From positions 1-64,000 of the forward strand of contig JAHBVS010000002.1 of NCBI GenBank assembly GCA_019637445.1: DNA of 64,000 nucleotides, written 5' to 3'. This DNA is from Gemmatimonadaceae bacterium. GTDB taxonomy: Bacteria > Gemmatimonadota > Gemmatimonadetes > Gemmatimonadales > Gemmatimonadaceae. The position numbers and the translations under genes were made by a program. Of this stretch, positions 8,460-15,892 are shown piece by piece. Numbering within the stretch: position 1 is the first letter of the stretch; every line of letters starts with the position of its first letter. The notes under the pieces are model-generated. The model did not search any database, was not told the DNA's origin, and saw only the letters and a program-made list of their open reading frames with translations.

Positions 8460-8864
8460 ATGGTCACGCCCGAACAAATCGACGGCTTCCTTGGCCGGCT
8501 TGCCAGCGAAGGCGCATCCTATGAAGAGCTCGAGCCCGGGCTCTGGAAGGTGCAGCCCGGCGGCGAGCTGGACCTCACCGTGGTGGTGCATCACTCGCCG
8601 CCGGTCGTCGTGCTGCGCGTGAAGGTGATGGACCTGCCAGCCAACGCGAATGGTACCTCCAAGCTCTGCCGTCGCCTGCTGGAACTGAATGCCACCGACC
8701 TGCTCCACGGCTCCTACGGGATCCAGGGGAACGAGGTCGTGCTCACCGAGGCGCTCGAGCTCTCCCACCTCGACTACGAGGAGTTCCTGGCCTCGTACGA
8801 AAGCCTTACGCTCTCGCTCGCCGGCCATCTCCGCGAGCTCGCCACTTTCCGCGAGGCCCGCTGA
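8460..8864 (+). CDS. YbjN-domain protein (type III chaperone-like fold)
   Basis: A 134-residue cytoplasmic protein that looks like the YbjN/CesT-like family: an N-terminal helix (TPEQIDGFLGRLASEG), a beta-sheet half with WKVQPGGELDLTVVV and VLRVKVMDLP, then helices (CRRLLELNATDLLHGSYGI). These proteins often sit next to PspA in the envelope-stress response. Here the stop is four bases before pspA, so they form one operon. A GGAG ribosome site precedes the ATG. The biochemical role is unknown; a chaperone or sensor part is possible. Confidence 0.7.
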   Translation: MVTPEQIDGFLGRLASEGASYEELEPGLWKVQPGGELDLTVVVHHSPPVVVLRVKVMDLPANANGTSKLCRRLLELNATDLLHGSYGIQGNEVVLTEALELSHLDYEEFLASYESLTLSLAGHLRELATFREAR

Positions 8865-8868
8865 TCCC

Positions 8869-9633
8869 ATGGGCATCTTCGACCGACTTGCCACGCTGCT
8901 GAAGTCCAACATCAACGACCTGATCTCGCGCGCCGAGAATCCGGAGAAGATGCTGGATCAGATCGTGGTCGATATGCAGAACCAACTGGCGCGGGCCAAG
9001 CAGCAGGTGGCCGCCGCCATTGCCGACGAGAAGCGCCTGAAGGACCAGTTCGAGGCCGAGTACAAGCAGTCGCAGGACTGGGAGAACAAGGCGATGCTCG
9101 CCGTGAAGGAAGGACGCGACGACCTGGCCAAGCAGGCGCTGCTGCGGCAGGCGGAGCATATGGAGCATGCGCAGACGCTCGAGGCGACCTGGCAGTCGCA
9201 CGTCTTGGAGACCGAGAAGCTCAAGAACTCGCTGCGCGACCTGAACGACAAGATCCAGGAAGCGAAACGCAAGAAGAACCTCCTGCTCGCGCGCCAGCGC
9301 CGCGCGCAGGCGCAGCAGAAGATCTCCGAGACGATGTCGTCGATGTCCGAGAAGTCGGCCTTCGAGGCCTTCGCCCGGATGGAGGAGAAGATCGGGCAGA
9401 ACGAGCGCATGCTGAAGGCGAGCAACGAGATCGACGAGGAGTTCAGCGGCGATCGGCTCGCGGGCGATTTCAAGCGGCTGGAGAAGGTCGCCGGCTCGGC
9501 CAACGCCGACCAGCAGCTGCTGGCGCTCAAGCAGAAGATGGGCCTGCTGCCCAGTGGGTCACCGGGCAAGCCTCGACAGCTCAATGCCGGCGAGGAAACG
9601 GTGGACGCGGAGATCGAAGAGGACAAGAAGTAA
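8869..9633 (+). CDS. pspA: Phage-shock protein A / IM30 homologue
   Basis: A 254-residue ESCRT-III-like membrane-maintenance protein. It begins MGIFDRLATLLKSNINDLIS, the amphipathic membrane-binding helix of the family, and continues as nearly unbroken coiled coil (EDPEKML-type segment, then KQQVAAAIADEKRLKDQFE) to about residue 220, with a short acidic tail. PspA coats the inner face of the cytoplasmic membrane when the proton gradient fails. No pspBC or pspF is visible, so regulation is more likely through the ECF-like promoter upstream of ybjN. A strong hairpin follows the stop. Confidence 0.95.
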   Translation: MGIFDRLATLLKSNINDLISRAENPEKMLDQIVVDMQNQLARAKQQVAAAIADEKRLKDQFEAEYKQSQDWENKAMLAVKEGRDDLAKQALLRQAEHMEHAQTLEATWQSHVLETEKLKNSLRDLNDKIQEAKRKKNLLLARQRRAQAQQKISETMSSMSEKSAFEAFARMEEKIGQNERMLKASNEIDEEFSGDRLAGDFKRLEKVAGSANADQQLLALKQKMGLLPSGSPGKPRQLNAGEETVDAEIEEDKK

Positions 9634-9637
9634 GCGA

Positions 9638-9665
9638 GAGGGCGCCGGAGTGATCCGGCGCCCTC
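9638..9665 (+). terminator. Rho-independent terminator after pspA
   Basis: A perfect 12-bp stem (GAGGGCGCCGGA facing TCCGGCGCCCTC) with a four-base GTGA loop starts four bases after the pspA stop. It is followed by TGCGTTTCC, a weak T-tract. Confidence 0.8.
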
Positions 9666-9744
9666 TGCGTTTCCGCTGCATTAACGCTGTGGCTGGCATC
9701 GCGCCGATGATGAAGTGCCGCGCGCAGGTCGTACCCTGTCGCCT

Positions 9745-10698
9745 GTGCCGACCACCCCAATCCTCGAGATGCACGCGGTCACGCGTCGCTGGCGCCCCTC
9801 TCCCCTGGGTGGCAGTGACGAGCGCCTCGCGCTCGCGCCGCTGTCATTGGAACTGAAGAGCGGCGAGCTGATGGCCGTCGTCGGCGCGGCAGGCTCTGGC
9901 AAGAGCACCCTCGCACTGCTGGCGGCGGGCAAGGTCGCACCGAGCTCGGGGATCGCCCGCTGGTGCGGTGGCCCCGACCCTGCAGCGGCGAGGCCGCAGC
10001 TCATCGGACCTCGCCCCTGGGAATACTCCTTCCTCACCGTGCGGCAGGCGCTGGCCTTCCACGCCGATGTGCTCGCGCTGCACGACGACGCGCTCGCCGC
10101 ACCCACGCGCTTCGTGCCGCTGATGCGCGAGGTCGGGCTGCGCGGACTCTCGCGCGTGCGACTTGGCGCCCTGGGCCCGTTGGACCAACTGCGCATCACC
10201 ATCGCGCAGGCGCTGCTGGCCAAGCCGCGTCTCATCTGCATCGAGGAGCCGTTCGTGTTCTGCGGACCCGCCGAGCGTCGCGAGGGCGTGGCGCTGCTGC
10301 ATCGGCTGGTCGGCTCCGGGCTCGCAATCCTGGTGACCGGCCGCACCGTGGAGACCTGTGGCGGCCAGGGCACGGCCGACCGCGTGGTGATGTTGCGCGA
10401 CGGCATGATGCTCAACGCCGAGCCAGCTCGGCCATCGCAGATCGTGCTGGACCTCAAGGTGCCCAGCGCGGAGGAGGCGCTGCGGCGGCTCAGCGCGCGC
10501 CTGCCGAGCGTGCGGAAGCGCGGACGGCGGCTGCGGGTGACGCTCGAGGAGCTTTCACCAGAGGCGGTGCTCGCGGTCTGCCGCTCGGAAGGGGTGGAAG
10601 TCCGCGCCTCACGCGTCGCTGAGGAGCCGTTGCCACCTCGCAGTGAGGACGCGGGGGAAGGCCCCACGCCGTTGCCGCCCCTCCCGCCGAGTCCCTAG
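9745..10698 (+). CDS. Atypical ABC-type ATPase
   Basis: An ATP-binding-cassette protein of about 317 residues from the GTG at 9745; another GTG at 9715 would add 10 residues and neither has a ribosome site. The chosen start leaves the usual few residues before the first strand (ILEMHAVTRRW). Walker A is intact (GAAGSGKST). The signature is eroded to LGALGPLDQ instead of LSGGQ, and Walker B reads LICIEEP with Glu in place of the Asp. A C-terminal domain of about 90 residues (LDLKVPSAEEALRRL onward) resembles the tails of some export ATPases, ending in a Pro-rich run. No permease gene is adjacent. Its function is unknown. Confidence 0.7.
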   Translation: MPTTPILEMHAVTRRWRPSPLGGSDERLALAPLSLELKSGELMAVVGAAGSGKSTLALLAAGKVAPSSGIARWCGGPDPAAARPQLIGPRPWEYSFLTVRQALAFHADVLALHDDALAAPTRFVPLMREVGLRGLSRVRLGALGPLDQLRITIAQALLAKPRLICIEEPFVFCGPAERREGVALLHRLVGSGLAILVTGRTVETCGGQGTADRVVMLRDGMMLNAEPARPSQIVLDLKVPSAEEALRRLSARLPSVRKRGRRLRVTLEELSPEAVLAVCRSEGVEVRASRVAEEPLPPRSEDAGEGPTPLPPLPPSP

Positions 10699-10706
10699 CT
10701 TTGGGG

Positions 10707-12116
10707 ATGCCGGAGTTTCGTCTCTACAACACGATGTCGCGCCGCGTCGAGGACTTTGCGCCCGCCGACGGCGACACGGTGCGTCTCTATACGTGCGGGC
10801 CGACGGTCTATAACCCGGCGCATCTGGGAAACTTCCGCACCTTCCTCTTCGAGGACCTGCTGCGGCGCGTGCTGCGCCTGCGCGGCTGGAAGGTGGAGCA
10901 GGTGATGAACCTGACGGACGTGGACGACAAGATCATCGTGCGCGCCTCGCAGCAGGGGAAGACGATCCACGAGGTGACGGATCCGGTGGTCGAGGTCTTC
11001 CACGCGGACCGGAAATACCTGCGCATCGAGGATGCCGAGCATTATCCGCGGGCGACAGCCTACATCCCGCAGATGATCGCGCTGGTGGAGCGTCTGATTG
11101 CCAACGGCGTGGCCTACGTGGCGGAAGACAAGAGCGTGTACTTCGCCATCACGAAGTTCCAGGGCTACGGGAAGCTGGCGCGGCTGGACACGATCGACGT
11201 GCAGGTCGGCGCGCGCGTGGCGCAGGACGACTACTCGAAGGAGAACGCGCAGGACTTCGCGCTCTGGAAGGCGGCGAAGCCTGAGGACGAGGCCTGCGGT
11301 GCCGCCTGGGATTCGCCCTGGGGCCGCGGACGTCCGGGCTGGCATCTCGAGTGCTCGGCGATGGCGATGAGCATCCTTGGTGAGACGCTGGACCTGCACT
11401 GCGGCGGCATCGACTTGATCTTCCCGCACCACGAGGACGAGATCGCGCAGAGCGAGGCGGCGACGGGCAAGGAGTTCGCGCGCTGCTGGTGCCACGGGGA
11501 GTTCCTGCTCACCGAGGGCGCGAAGATGGCCAAGCGCGTGGGCAACGTGCAGAACGTCGAGGGGCTGCGAGAGGCGGGCATCAGCGGGCCGGCCGTGCGG
11601 CAGTTCGTGTTCAGCACGCACTATCGCAAGCAGCTGAACCTCTCGGGCGATGCGCTTGAGGGCTCGATGGAGGCGGTGCGTCGCATCGCGGACTTCGCGG
11701 AGCGGTTGGCGGGCGCCAAGGGCGGCACGCGCGGGCTTGAGGACGCGGCGGACCGGCTGGAGACGGCGGTGCGCACGGCGTTGTTCGACGACCTCAACGC
11801 TCCTGAGGCGATGGCGGCGCTGTTCGAGTTTATCAGGGCGGCCAACAAGGAACTTGACGCCGGCGGCACGGATCAGGCTGCGCTGCGCCGCGCGCGCGAC
11901 GTCTTTGCGATGGTGGACGGGGTGCTGGACCTCGTGCCGGACAAGGTCGAGGCGGACGCCGAGCTCTCGGGCTGGGTGGAGCAACAGCTTCAGGCGCGCA
12001 AGGAAGCGCGGGGACGGCGGGACTTCGCCGCGGCGGACGCGATCCGCGTGGCGCTCGACGAGAAGGGGATCGTCATCGAGGACACGCCGCAGGGGACGCG
12101 GTGGAAGAAGCGTTGA
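10707..12116 (+). CDS. cysS: Cysteinyl-tRNA synthetase
   Basis: A 469-residue class I synthetase that charges tRNA-Cys. The first signature is HLGN at about residue 39 (YTCGPTVYNPAHLGN, with C30 a zinc ligand). Other zinc ligands lie in GWHLECSAM and the following LHCGGIDLIFPHHEDE. The second signature, usually KMSKS, reads KMAKR at about residue 273. The C-terminal half carries the DALR-type helical domain. The ATG at 10707 gives the usual N-terminus (MPEFRLYNT); a TTG two codons earlier is also open. It lies eight bases after the ABC-type gene. The stop codon is embedded in a long hairpin. Confidence 0.95.
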   Translation: MPEFRLYNTMSRRVEDFAPADGDTVRLYTCGPTVYNPAHLGNFRTFLFEDLLRRVLRLRGWKVEQVMNLTDVDDKIIVRASQQGKTIHEVTDPVVEVFHADRKYLRIEDAEHYPRATAYIPQMIALVERLIANGVAYVAEDKSVYFAITKFQGYGKLARLDTIDVQVGARVAQDDYSKENAQDFALWKAAKPEDEACGAAWDSPWGRGRPGWHLECSAMAMSILGETLDLHCGGIDLIFPHHEDEIAQSEAATGKEFARCWCHGEFLLTEGAKMAKRVGNVQNVEGLREAGISGPAVRQFVFSTHYRKQLNLSGDALEGSMEAVRRIADFAERLAGAKGGTRGLEDAADRLETAVRTALFDDLNAPEAMAALFEFIRAANKELDAGGTDQAALRRARDVFAMVDGVLDLVPDKVEADAELSGWVEQQLQARKEARGRRDFAAADAIRVALDEKGIVIEDTPQGTRWKKR

Positions 12117-12137
12117 GGCGCCGAAGGCGCCTCAACG
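12111..12137 (+). terminator. Hairpin containing the cysS stop codon
   Basis: A perfect 12-bp stem (CGTTGAGGCGCC facing GGCGCCTCAACG) with a GAA loop. The cysS TGA lies at 12114-12116, inside the left arm. There is no T-tract, so it may work with the next palindrome, protect the mRNA end, or both. Confidence 0.5.
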
Positions 12138-12140
12138 GCT

Positions 12141-12210
12141 GACGAAGGACGAAGGCAGCAGGAGGTGAGGCCGTACGGCCTCGCCACTTTCGTCCTCCGT
12201 CCTTCGTCGG
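12141..12210. repeat. GAGGCCG palindromic element, copy C
   Basis: A long imperfect hairpin. The left arm is GACGAAGGACGAAGG, the core 12164-12185 is GAGGCCG-TA-CGGCCTC with extensions, and the right arm ends CCGTCCTTCGTC. It lies between cysS and the tRNA promoter and could fold as one stem of about 30 bp. Related copies are at 7800-7827, 8331-8358 and 12470-12555. Confidence 0.75.
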
Positions 12211-12217
12211 CCCTCGA

Positions 12218-12246
12218 TTGAAAACCGGTCGAGGCCCACTTAACTT
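12218..12246 (+). promoter_or_regulatory. Housekeeping promoter for the tRNA cluster
   Basis: TTGAAA (12218-12223) and TAACTT (12241-12246) are separated by exactly 17 bases. The expected start of transcription near 12253 lies about 18 bases before tRNA-Thr. Confidence 0.6.
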
Positions 12247-12270
12247 GCCCTTTCGCGTAGGGAGAGTTTC

Positions 12271-12343
12271 GCTGACGTAGCTCAGCTGGTAGAGCACCCG
12301 ATTTGTAATCGGGCGGTCGCGAGTTCGATCCTCGCCGTCAGCT
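12271..12343 (+). tRNA. tRNA-Thr(UGU)
   Basis: A 73-base cloverleaf with acceptor pairing GCTGACG/CGTCAGC, anticodon TGT in CGATTTGTAATCG and T-loop GTTCGATCC. The 3' CCA is not encoded. It is the first of four tRNAs in the same order as E. coli thrU-tyrU-glyT-thrT. Confidence 0.95.
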
Positions 12344-12381
12344 CTTGCCGGAAGGTCTGGGCACGATGGTCGACGCGATTG

Positions 12382-12464
12382 GGTGGGGTACCCAAGTGGC
12401 CAACGGGAGCAGACTGTAAATCTGCCGGCTTATGCCTTCGAAGGTTCGAATCCTTCCCCCACCA
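12382..12464 (+). tRNA. tRNA-Tyr(GUA)
   Basis: An 83-base class II tRNA with acceptor GGTGGGG/CCCCACC, anticodon GTA in AGACTGTAAATCT, a long variable arm (CCGGCTTATGCCTTCG) and T-loop GTTCGAATCC. CCA is not encoded. A GAAGGACG-type repeat begins almost directly after it. Confidence 0.95.
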
Positions 12465-12469
12465 TTTTG

Positions 12470-12555
12470 GACGAAGGACAGCGAAGACGAAGGACGGAGG
12501 TTGTAGGAGGCGAGGCCGTACGGCCTCGCCACTTCCGTCCTCCAACCTTCGTCGG
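12470..12555. repeat. GAGGCCG palindromic element, copy D
   Basis: The same design as copy C, with a purine-rich arm of GACGAAGGAC repeats, the 22-base palindrome at 12509-12530 and a pyrimidine-rich arm ending AACCTTCGTCGG. It fills most of the gap between tRNA-Tyr and tRNA-Gly. Further GGACGAAGG runs without a palindrome lie at 12690-12720, between tRNA-Gly and tRNA-Thr. Confidence 0.75.
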
Positions 12556-12610
12556 TTTCGGCAGGATGCGGTCGGAGTGGGCCGTACCTTGGGATGCGGG
12601 ACGAAGTAGT

Positions 12611-12683
12611 GCGGGAGTAGCTCAGCTGGTAGAGCGCAAGCCTTCCAAGCTTGATGTCGCGGGTTCGAGCCCCGTCTCCCGCT
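12611..12683 (+). tRNA. tRNA-Gly(UCC)
   Basis: A 73-base cloverleaf with acceptor GCGGGAG/CTCCCGC, anticodon TCC in GCCTTCCAAGC and T-loop GTTCGAGCC. No CCA is encoded. Confidence 0.95.
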
Positions 12684-12722
12684 CTGTCGTAGGACGAAGG
12701 TGGACGGACGAAGGACGAAAGT

Positions 12723-12795
12723 GCACGCATAGCTCAGTCGGTAGAGCACATCCTTGGTAAGGATGAGGTCACCGGTTCGATCCCGGTTGCGTGCT
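12723..12795 (+). tRNA. tRNA-Thr(GGU)
   Basis: A 73-base cloverleaf with acceptor GCACGCA/TGCGTGC, anticodon GGT in TCCTTGGTAAGGA and T-loop GTTCGATCC. No CCA is encoded. In many bacteria a tuf gene follows this tRNA; here none does. Confidence 0.95.
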
Positions 12796-12825
12796 TTCTC
12801 TAGGTAGAAGGATGGAGGACGAAGG

Positions 12826-12849
12826 AGGGCGGGCCCTGCGGCCCGCCCT
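12826..12849 (+). terminator. Terminator of the tRNA cluster
   Basis: A perfect 10-bp stem (AGGGCGGGCC/GGCCCGCCCT) with a CTGC loop is followed by TTCCTTTATTT. It comes 30 bases after the last tRNA. A GGAGGACGAAGG run before it links it to the palindromic repeat family. Confidence 0.75.
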
Positions 12850-12863
12850 TTCCTTTATTTGGT

Positions 12864-12891
12864 CCTCTGTGTCTCGGTGCCTCTGTGGCAA
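12864..12891. repeat. Isolated arm of the MITE-like element
   Basis: It matches the right terminal repeat of the element at 1467-1659 except for one base (TCTCGGTG for TCTCTGTG). No left partner is present nearby. Confidence 0.65.
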
Positions 12892-12980
12892 GCAGTTGCC
12901 GTTCTCAACGATGAGAACGCGCCCGGACGAGCGGCCCGGGAAGGGGCGCCCAGCGACCGAAATGGCGCTAGCGCAGGGAC

Positions 12981-13009
12981 TTGCAAGCGCCCGCTTGCCC
13001 CCCTACCTT
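12981..13009 (+). promoter_or_regulatory. Housekeeping promoter for rpmG-secE-nusG
   Basis: TTGCAA (12981-12986) and TACCTT (13004-13009) are 17 bases apart, with the rpmG ATG about 95 bases downstream. Confidence 0.55.
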
Positions 13010-13104
13010 TCAAGGCTCGCCGCCTTGCGCCCAGTTGGGGGCAGGGTGGCCCGCCGCGTCCGCGTCCGGACGTGGCTGCAAAACGCCAGACCCGAGAGTG
13101 AGCC

Positions 13105-13257
13105 ATGCCGCGCGACAAGATCATCCTCGCGTGCAGTGAGTGCAAGAATCGCAACTACTTCACCACCAAGAACAAGCGCCTGCACCCGGAGCGCGTCGAG
13201 TGGAAGAAGTATTGCCCGCGCTGCAACAAGCACATGCTCCACAAGGAGACGAAGTAA
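13105..13257 (+). CDS. rpmG: Large ribosomal subunit protein bL33
   Basis: A 50-residue protein starting [18 protein letters not shown]. It is the zinc-binding form, with Cys pairs CSEC (residues 10-13) and CPRC (37-40). The start is preceded by GAGAGTGAGCC. Its TAA directly abuts the GTG start of secE, so the genes form one transcript. bL33 before secE-nusG is a common arrangement. Confidence 0.95.
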   Translation: MPRDKIILACSECKNRNYFTTKNKRLHPERVEWKKYCPRCNKHMLHKETK

Positions 13258-13491
13258 GTGGCCGGCGAGGTCGTAGCCCAGCAGCCGAGCCTGCCGAAGC
13301 GCATGGTCGGGTTCTGGAACGACGTGGTCGCCGAGATGCGCAAGGTGACCTGGCCGGACCGCCCGCAGGTGCAGCAGCTGTCCATCGGCGTCATCGTGCT
13401 GTCGCTGGTCATCGGCGGCGTCATCTGGCTGCTGGACCTGATCTTCCAGGCCCTGCTGGTGCGCGGGATCCCGTCGCTGTTCGGAGCGTAA
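13258..13491 (+). CDS. secE: Preprotein translocase subunit SecE
   Basis: A 77-residue short-form SecE with one membrane helix (about residues 43-65, IGVIVLSLVIGGVIWLLDLI). The conserved amphipathic stretch FWNDVVAEMRKVTWPDRPQV precedes it. SecE clamps the two halves of SecY. The GTG start abuts the rpmG stop and nusG follows after three bases. Confidence 0.95.
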   Translation: MAGEVVAQQPSLPKRMVGFWNDVVAEMRKVTWPDRPQVQQLSIGVIVLSLVIGGVIWLLDLIFQALLVRGIPSLFGA

Positions 13492-13494
13492 CCC

Positions 13495-14040
13495 GTGCCC
13501 CATCGCTGGTTCGCAGTCCAGACCACGAGCGGTCACGAGAACAAGGTGCGCACCCTGATCCAGCGGAAGATCGACGCGGATCCGGTGGCGGCCGAGGAAC
13601 GGCGCATCCGTGAGGTGCGGGTCCCGACCGAGCAGGTGGTCGAGATCAAGAACGGCAAGAAGGTCACCGTCGAGCGGAAGGTCTACCCGGGCTACGTGCT
13701 CGTGGAGATGGCCCTCTCGGAGGAGACGCTGCACACGATCAACGCCATTCAGGGCGTGATCAAGTTCGTGGGCAACAAGGATCGCGAGCCGCAGGCGTTG
13801 CGGGACGACGAAGTGAACCGACTGCTGGGTCGCGAGATCAAGGAAGAGGAGGCCGCGCCGAAGGAGGAGATTCCGTTCCTCGTCGGTCAGGCCGTGGCGA
13901 TCACGGACGGTCCGTTCTCGGATTTCAACGGGACGGTCGAGGACGTGATGGCGGATAAGGGGAAGGTGCGGGTGAGCGTCAGCTTGTTCGGACGGCCTAC
14001 GTCGGTCGAACTGGATTATCTCCAACTGAAGGCTCACTGA
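13495..14040 (+). CDS. nusG: Transcription elongation/termination factor NusG
   Basis: A 181-residue NusG with a GTG start. The NGN domain begins WFAVQTTSGHENKVRTLI and includes VYPGYVLVEM; the C-terminal KOW domain is at about residues 125-160 (GQAVAITDGPFSDFNG). It binds RNA polymerase and couples to Rho or ribosomal S10. A short charged stretch (KEEEAAPKEE) links the two domains. Confidence 0.97.
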   Translation: MPHRWFAVQTTSGHENKVRTLIQRKIDADPVAAEERRIREVRVPTEQVVEIKNGKKVTVERKVYPGYVLVEMALSEETLHTINAIQGVIKFVGNKDREPQALRDDEVNRLLGREIKEEEAAPKEEIPFLVGQAVAITDGPFSDFNGTVEDVMADKGKVRVSVSLFGRPTSVELDYLQLKAH

Positions 14041-14054
14041 GGATACGGGAAGTT

Positions 14055-14115
14055 GTAAGTCATGAGTTATGAGTCGTGAGTAGTGACTCATCACTCACAA
14101 CTCACAACTCACCAC
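14055..14115. repeat. GAGT-type palindromic repeat
   Basis: Repeats of TGAGT/TCGTGAG on the left (TGAGTTATGAGTCGTGAG) face CTCACAACTCACAACTCA on the right and would fold into an imperfect hairpin of about 25 bp. It lies just after nusG and before rplK, and differs in sequence from the other two repeat families. The rest of the 250-base gap holds a small hairpin at 14238-14254 (TGTCCG/CGGACA), which could belong to the leader where L1 represses its own operon; that is a guess. Confidence 0.6.
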
Positions 14116-14290
14116 TGCAGTTCGATGATGCCCTTGCGCGGGGCAGAGGCGTGAGTGACATCCGCCTTGAGGAGCGCACCGTCGGCTACCACAACGACGT
14201 CAAAACACACCGTGGGAGTCAGCGCACTGCGCCAGCCTGTCCGAAAGCCGGACACGCCCGCGGGCGCTCAACGTTCCTAGCGAGGCAGTA

Positions 14291-14713
14291 ATGGCCAAGA
14301 AGGTCACCGGTTTCGTCAAGCTGCAGATTCCTGCAGGCAAGGCGAATCCGGCCCCGCCGGTCGGTACGGCTCTCGGTCCGCAAGGCATCAACATCATGGC
14401 GTTCTGCAAGGAGTTCAACTCCAAGACGCAGGGCCAGGATGCGATCCTTCCGGTCGAGATCACCATCTATGCCGACAAGTCCTTCACCTTCATCCTGAAG
14501 ACGCCGCCCGCGGCGTTCCTCGTGAAGAAGGAAGCTGGTATCGAGAAGGGCTCGGGTCAGCCGAACCGCAACAAGGTCGGCTCGATTACCCAGGCGCAGG
14601 TCCGGAAGATCGCCGAGATGAAGATGCCCGACCTCAACACCGATTCGCTCGACAGCGCCATGGCGATGGTCGCCGGCGCCGCGCGGTCGATGGGTGTGGA
14701 GGTGAAGGGATGA
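14291..14713 (+). CDS. rplK: Large ribosomal subunit protein uL11
   Basis: A 140-residue L11, start preceded by GAGG. The proline-rich N-terminal motif [20 protein letters not shown] is intact, as is the C-terminal RNA-binding half ([15 protein letters not shown]). L11 with L10 and L7/L12 forms the GTPase stalk base. Its stop overlaps the rplA start by four bases (ATGA). Confidence 0.98.
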   Translation: MAKKVTGFVKLQIPAGKANPAPPVGTALGPQGINIMAFCKEFNSKTQGQDAILPVEITIYADKSFTFILKTPPAAFLVKKEAGIEKGSGQPNRNKVGSITQAQVRKIAEMKMPDLNTDSLDSAMAMVAGAARSMGVEVKG

Positions 14714-15399
14714 AGACGCACGGCAAGAAGTACCGCGCTGCCGCCGCCAAGCTCACCGCTGGCGCGCTGCACACCCCCAAGGCGGCCCTCGAGGCCGTGA
14801 AGGGTTCCGCGTTCGCCAAGTTCGACGAGACCGTCGAAGTGGCGGTGCGCCTGGGCGTCGACCCCCGCCACGCCGATCAGGTCGTGCGCGGCACCGTCGT
14901 CCTGCCGGCCGGCACGGGTAAGGCCGTGCGCGTGCTGGTCATCGCCGTCGGCGAGAAGGCCAAGGAGGCCGAGGACGCCGGCGCGGATTTCGTCGGTACC
15001 GAGTTCATCCAGAAGATCAAGGATGGCTGGACCGACTTCGACGTCATGATCGCCACCCCCGACCAGATGGGCCAGGTCGGCCAGCTGGGTCGCGTGCTGG
15101 GCCCCCGCGGCCTGATGCCGAACCCGAAGGCGGGCACGGTGACGTTCAACGTCGGCCAGGCCGTGAAGGAGACGAAGGCCGGCAAGATCGAGTTCCGCGT
15201 CGACAAGGCCGGCAACGTGCAGGCCGCCATCGGCAAGGTCTCGTTCGGCCTCGAGGCGCTCGAGACGAACTTCGGCGCCTTCATGGACCAGATCATCCGC
15301 TCGAAGCCGTCCGCGGCGAAGGGCGTCTATGTGAAGACCGTCGCGGTCAGCTCCACCATGGGGCCTGGCCTGCGCATCGATACCACCCCGTACCGGTAA
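14710..15399 (+). CDS. rplA: Large ribosomal subunit protein uL1
   Basis: A 229-residue L1. It keeps [20 protein letters not shown] followed by MPNPKAGTV, the family signature (about residues 117-142). L1 forms the mobile E-site stalk and in many bacteria represses rplKA translation. The ATG overlaps the rplK stop, and rplJ follows after seven bases, leaving no room for the usual L10 leader. Confidence 0.98.
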   Translation: MKTHGKKYRAAAAKLTAGALHTPKAALEAVKGSAFAKFDETVEVAVRLGVDPRHADQVVRGTVVLPAGTGKAVRVLVIAVGEKAKEAEDAGADFVGTEFIQKIKDGWTDFDVMIATPDQMGQVGQLGRVLGPRGLMPNPKAGTVTFNVGQAVKETKAGKIEFRVDKAGNVQAAIGKVSFGLEALETNFGAFMDQIIRSKPSAAKGVYVKTVAVSSTMGPGLRIDTTPYR

Positions 15400-15406
15400 G
15401 CCAACG

Positions 15407-15892
15407 ATGAAGCGATCCGACAAGGACCAGCTCGTCGCCGAGCTGAAGGCCAAGCTCGATGGCGCCGACGCGGTCTACTATACCGACTTCACCGGGCTGA
15501 ACGTGAAGGCGATGACGACCCTCCGCCGCCGCTTCCGCAAGGCCGGCGTGGAGTACGTGGTCATCAAGAACACGCTCGCCCTGCGTGCGGTCAACGAGGC
15601 CGGCCTGACCGGCACGAAGCTGAAGGGCCCGACCGGCGTCGTCGTGACGAAGGATGCCATCGGCGCCGCGAAGCTCCTCAGCGATTTCGCCAAGGAGAAC
15701 GACTCGAAGCCTGCGATCAAGGGCGGCATCTATGAAGGCGCCGTCATCGACGAGGCGACGGTCAAGAAGCTCGCGTCGCTTCCGACGCGCGATGAGGCCC
15801 TCTCGATCCTCGTCGGCACGTTCAACAGCGTGCTGATGATGTTCGCGCTGGCGCTCGATGCGCGGAAGACGCAGGTCGAAGGTTCAAACTGA
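15407..15892 (+). CDS. rplJ: Large ribosomal subunit protein uL10
   Basis: A 161-residue L10 that anchors the L7/L12 dimers. The N-terminal part ([20 protein letters not shown], then [11 protein letters not shown]) is typical; the C-terminal helix [20 protein letters not shown] binds L7/L12. There are only seven bases between rplA and this start, so the classic L10 autoregulation site is not in its usual place. Confidence 0.97.
   Translation: MKRSDKDQLVAELKAKLDGADAVYYTDFTGLNVKAMTTLRRRFRKAGVEYVVIKNTLALRAVNEAGLTGTKLKGPTGVVVTKDAIGAAKLLSDFAKENDSKPAIKGGIYEGAVIDEATVKKLASLPTRDEALSILVGTFNSVLMMFALALDARKTQVEGSN

Larger units (their letters stand above)
12796..13104. other. Intergenic region where tuf is expected
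   Basis: These 309 bases hold a terminator hairpin (12826-12849), one arm of the MITE-like element (12864-12891) and a housekeeping promoter (12981-13009) leading to rpmG. I see no remnant of a tuf gene (no GTPase motifs) and no tRNA-Trp in it. Confidence 0.7.

Noticed and set aside
12141-12860. Repeats between the tRNAs looked at first like a CRISPR array
   Set aside because: There is no regular repeat-spacer spacing, the repeats are long palindromes of variable length and no cas genes are present.
12796-13104. Possible tuf pseudogene or tRNA-Trp in the gap before rpmG
   Set aside because: No frame shows EF-Tu motifs and no cloverleaf can be drawn; the gap is accounted for by a terminator, an element arm and a promoter.
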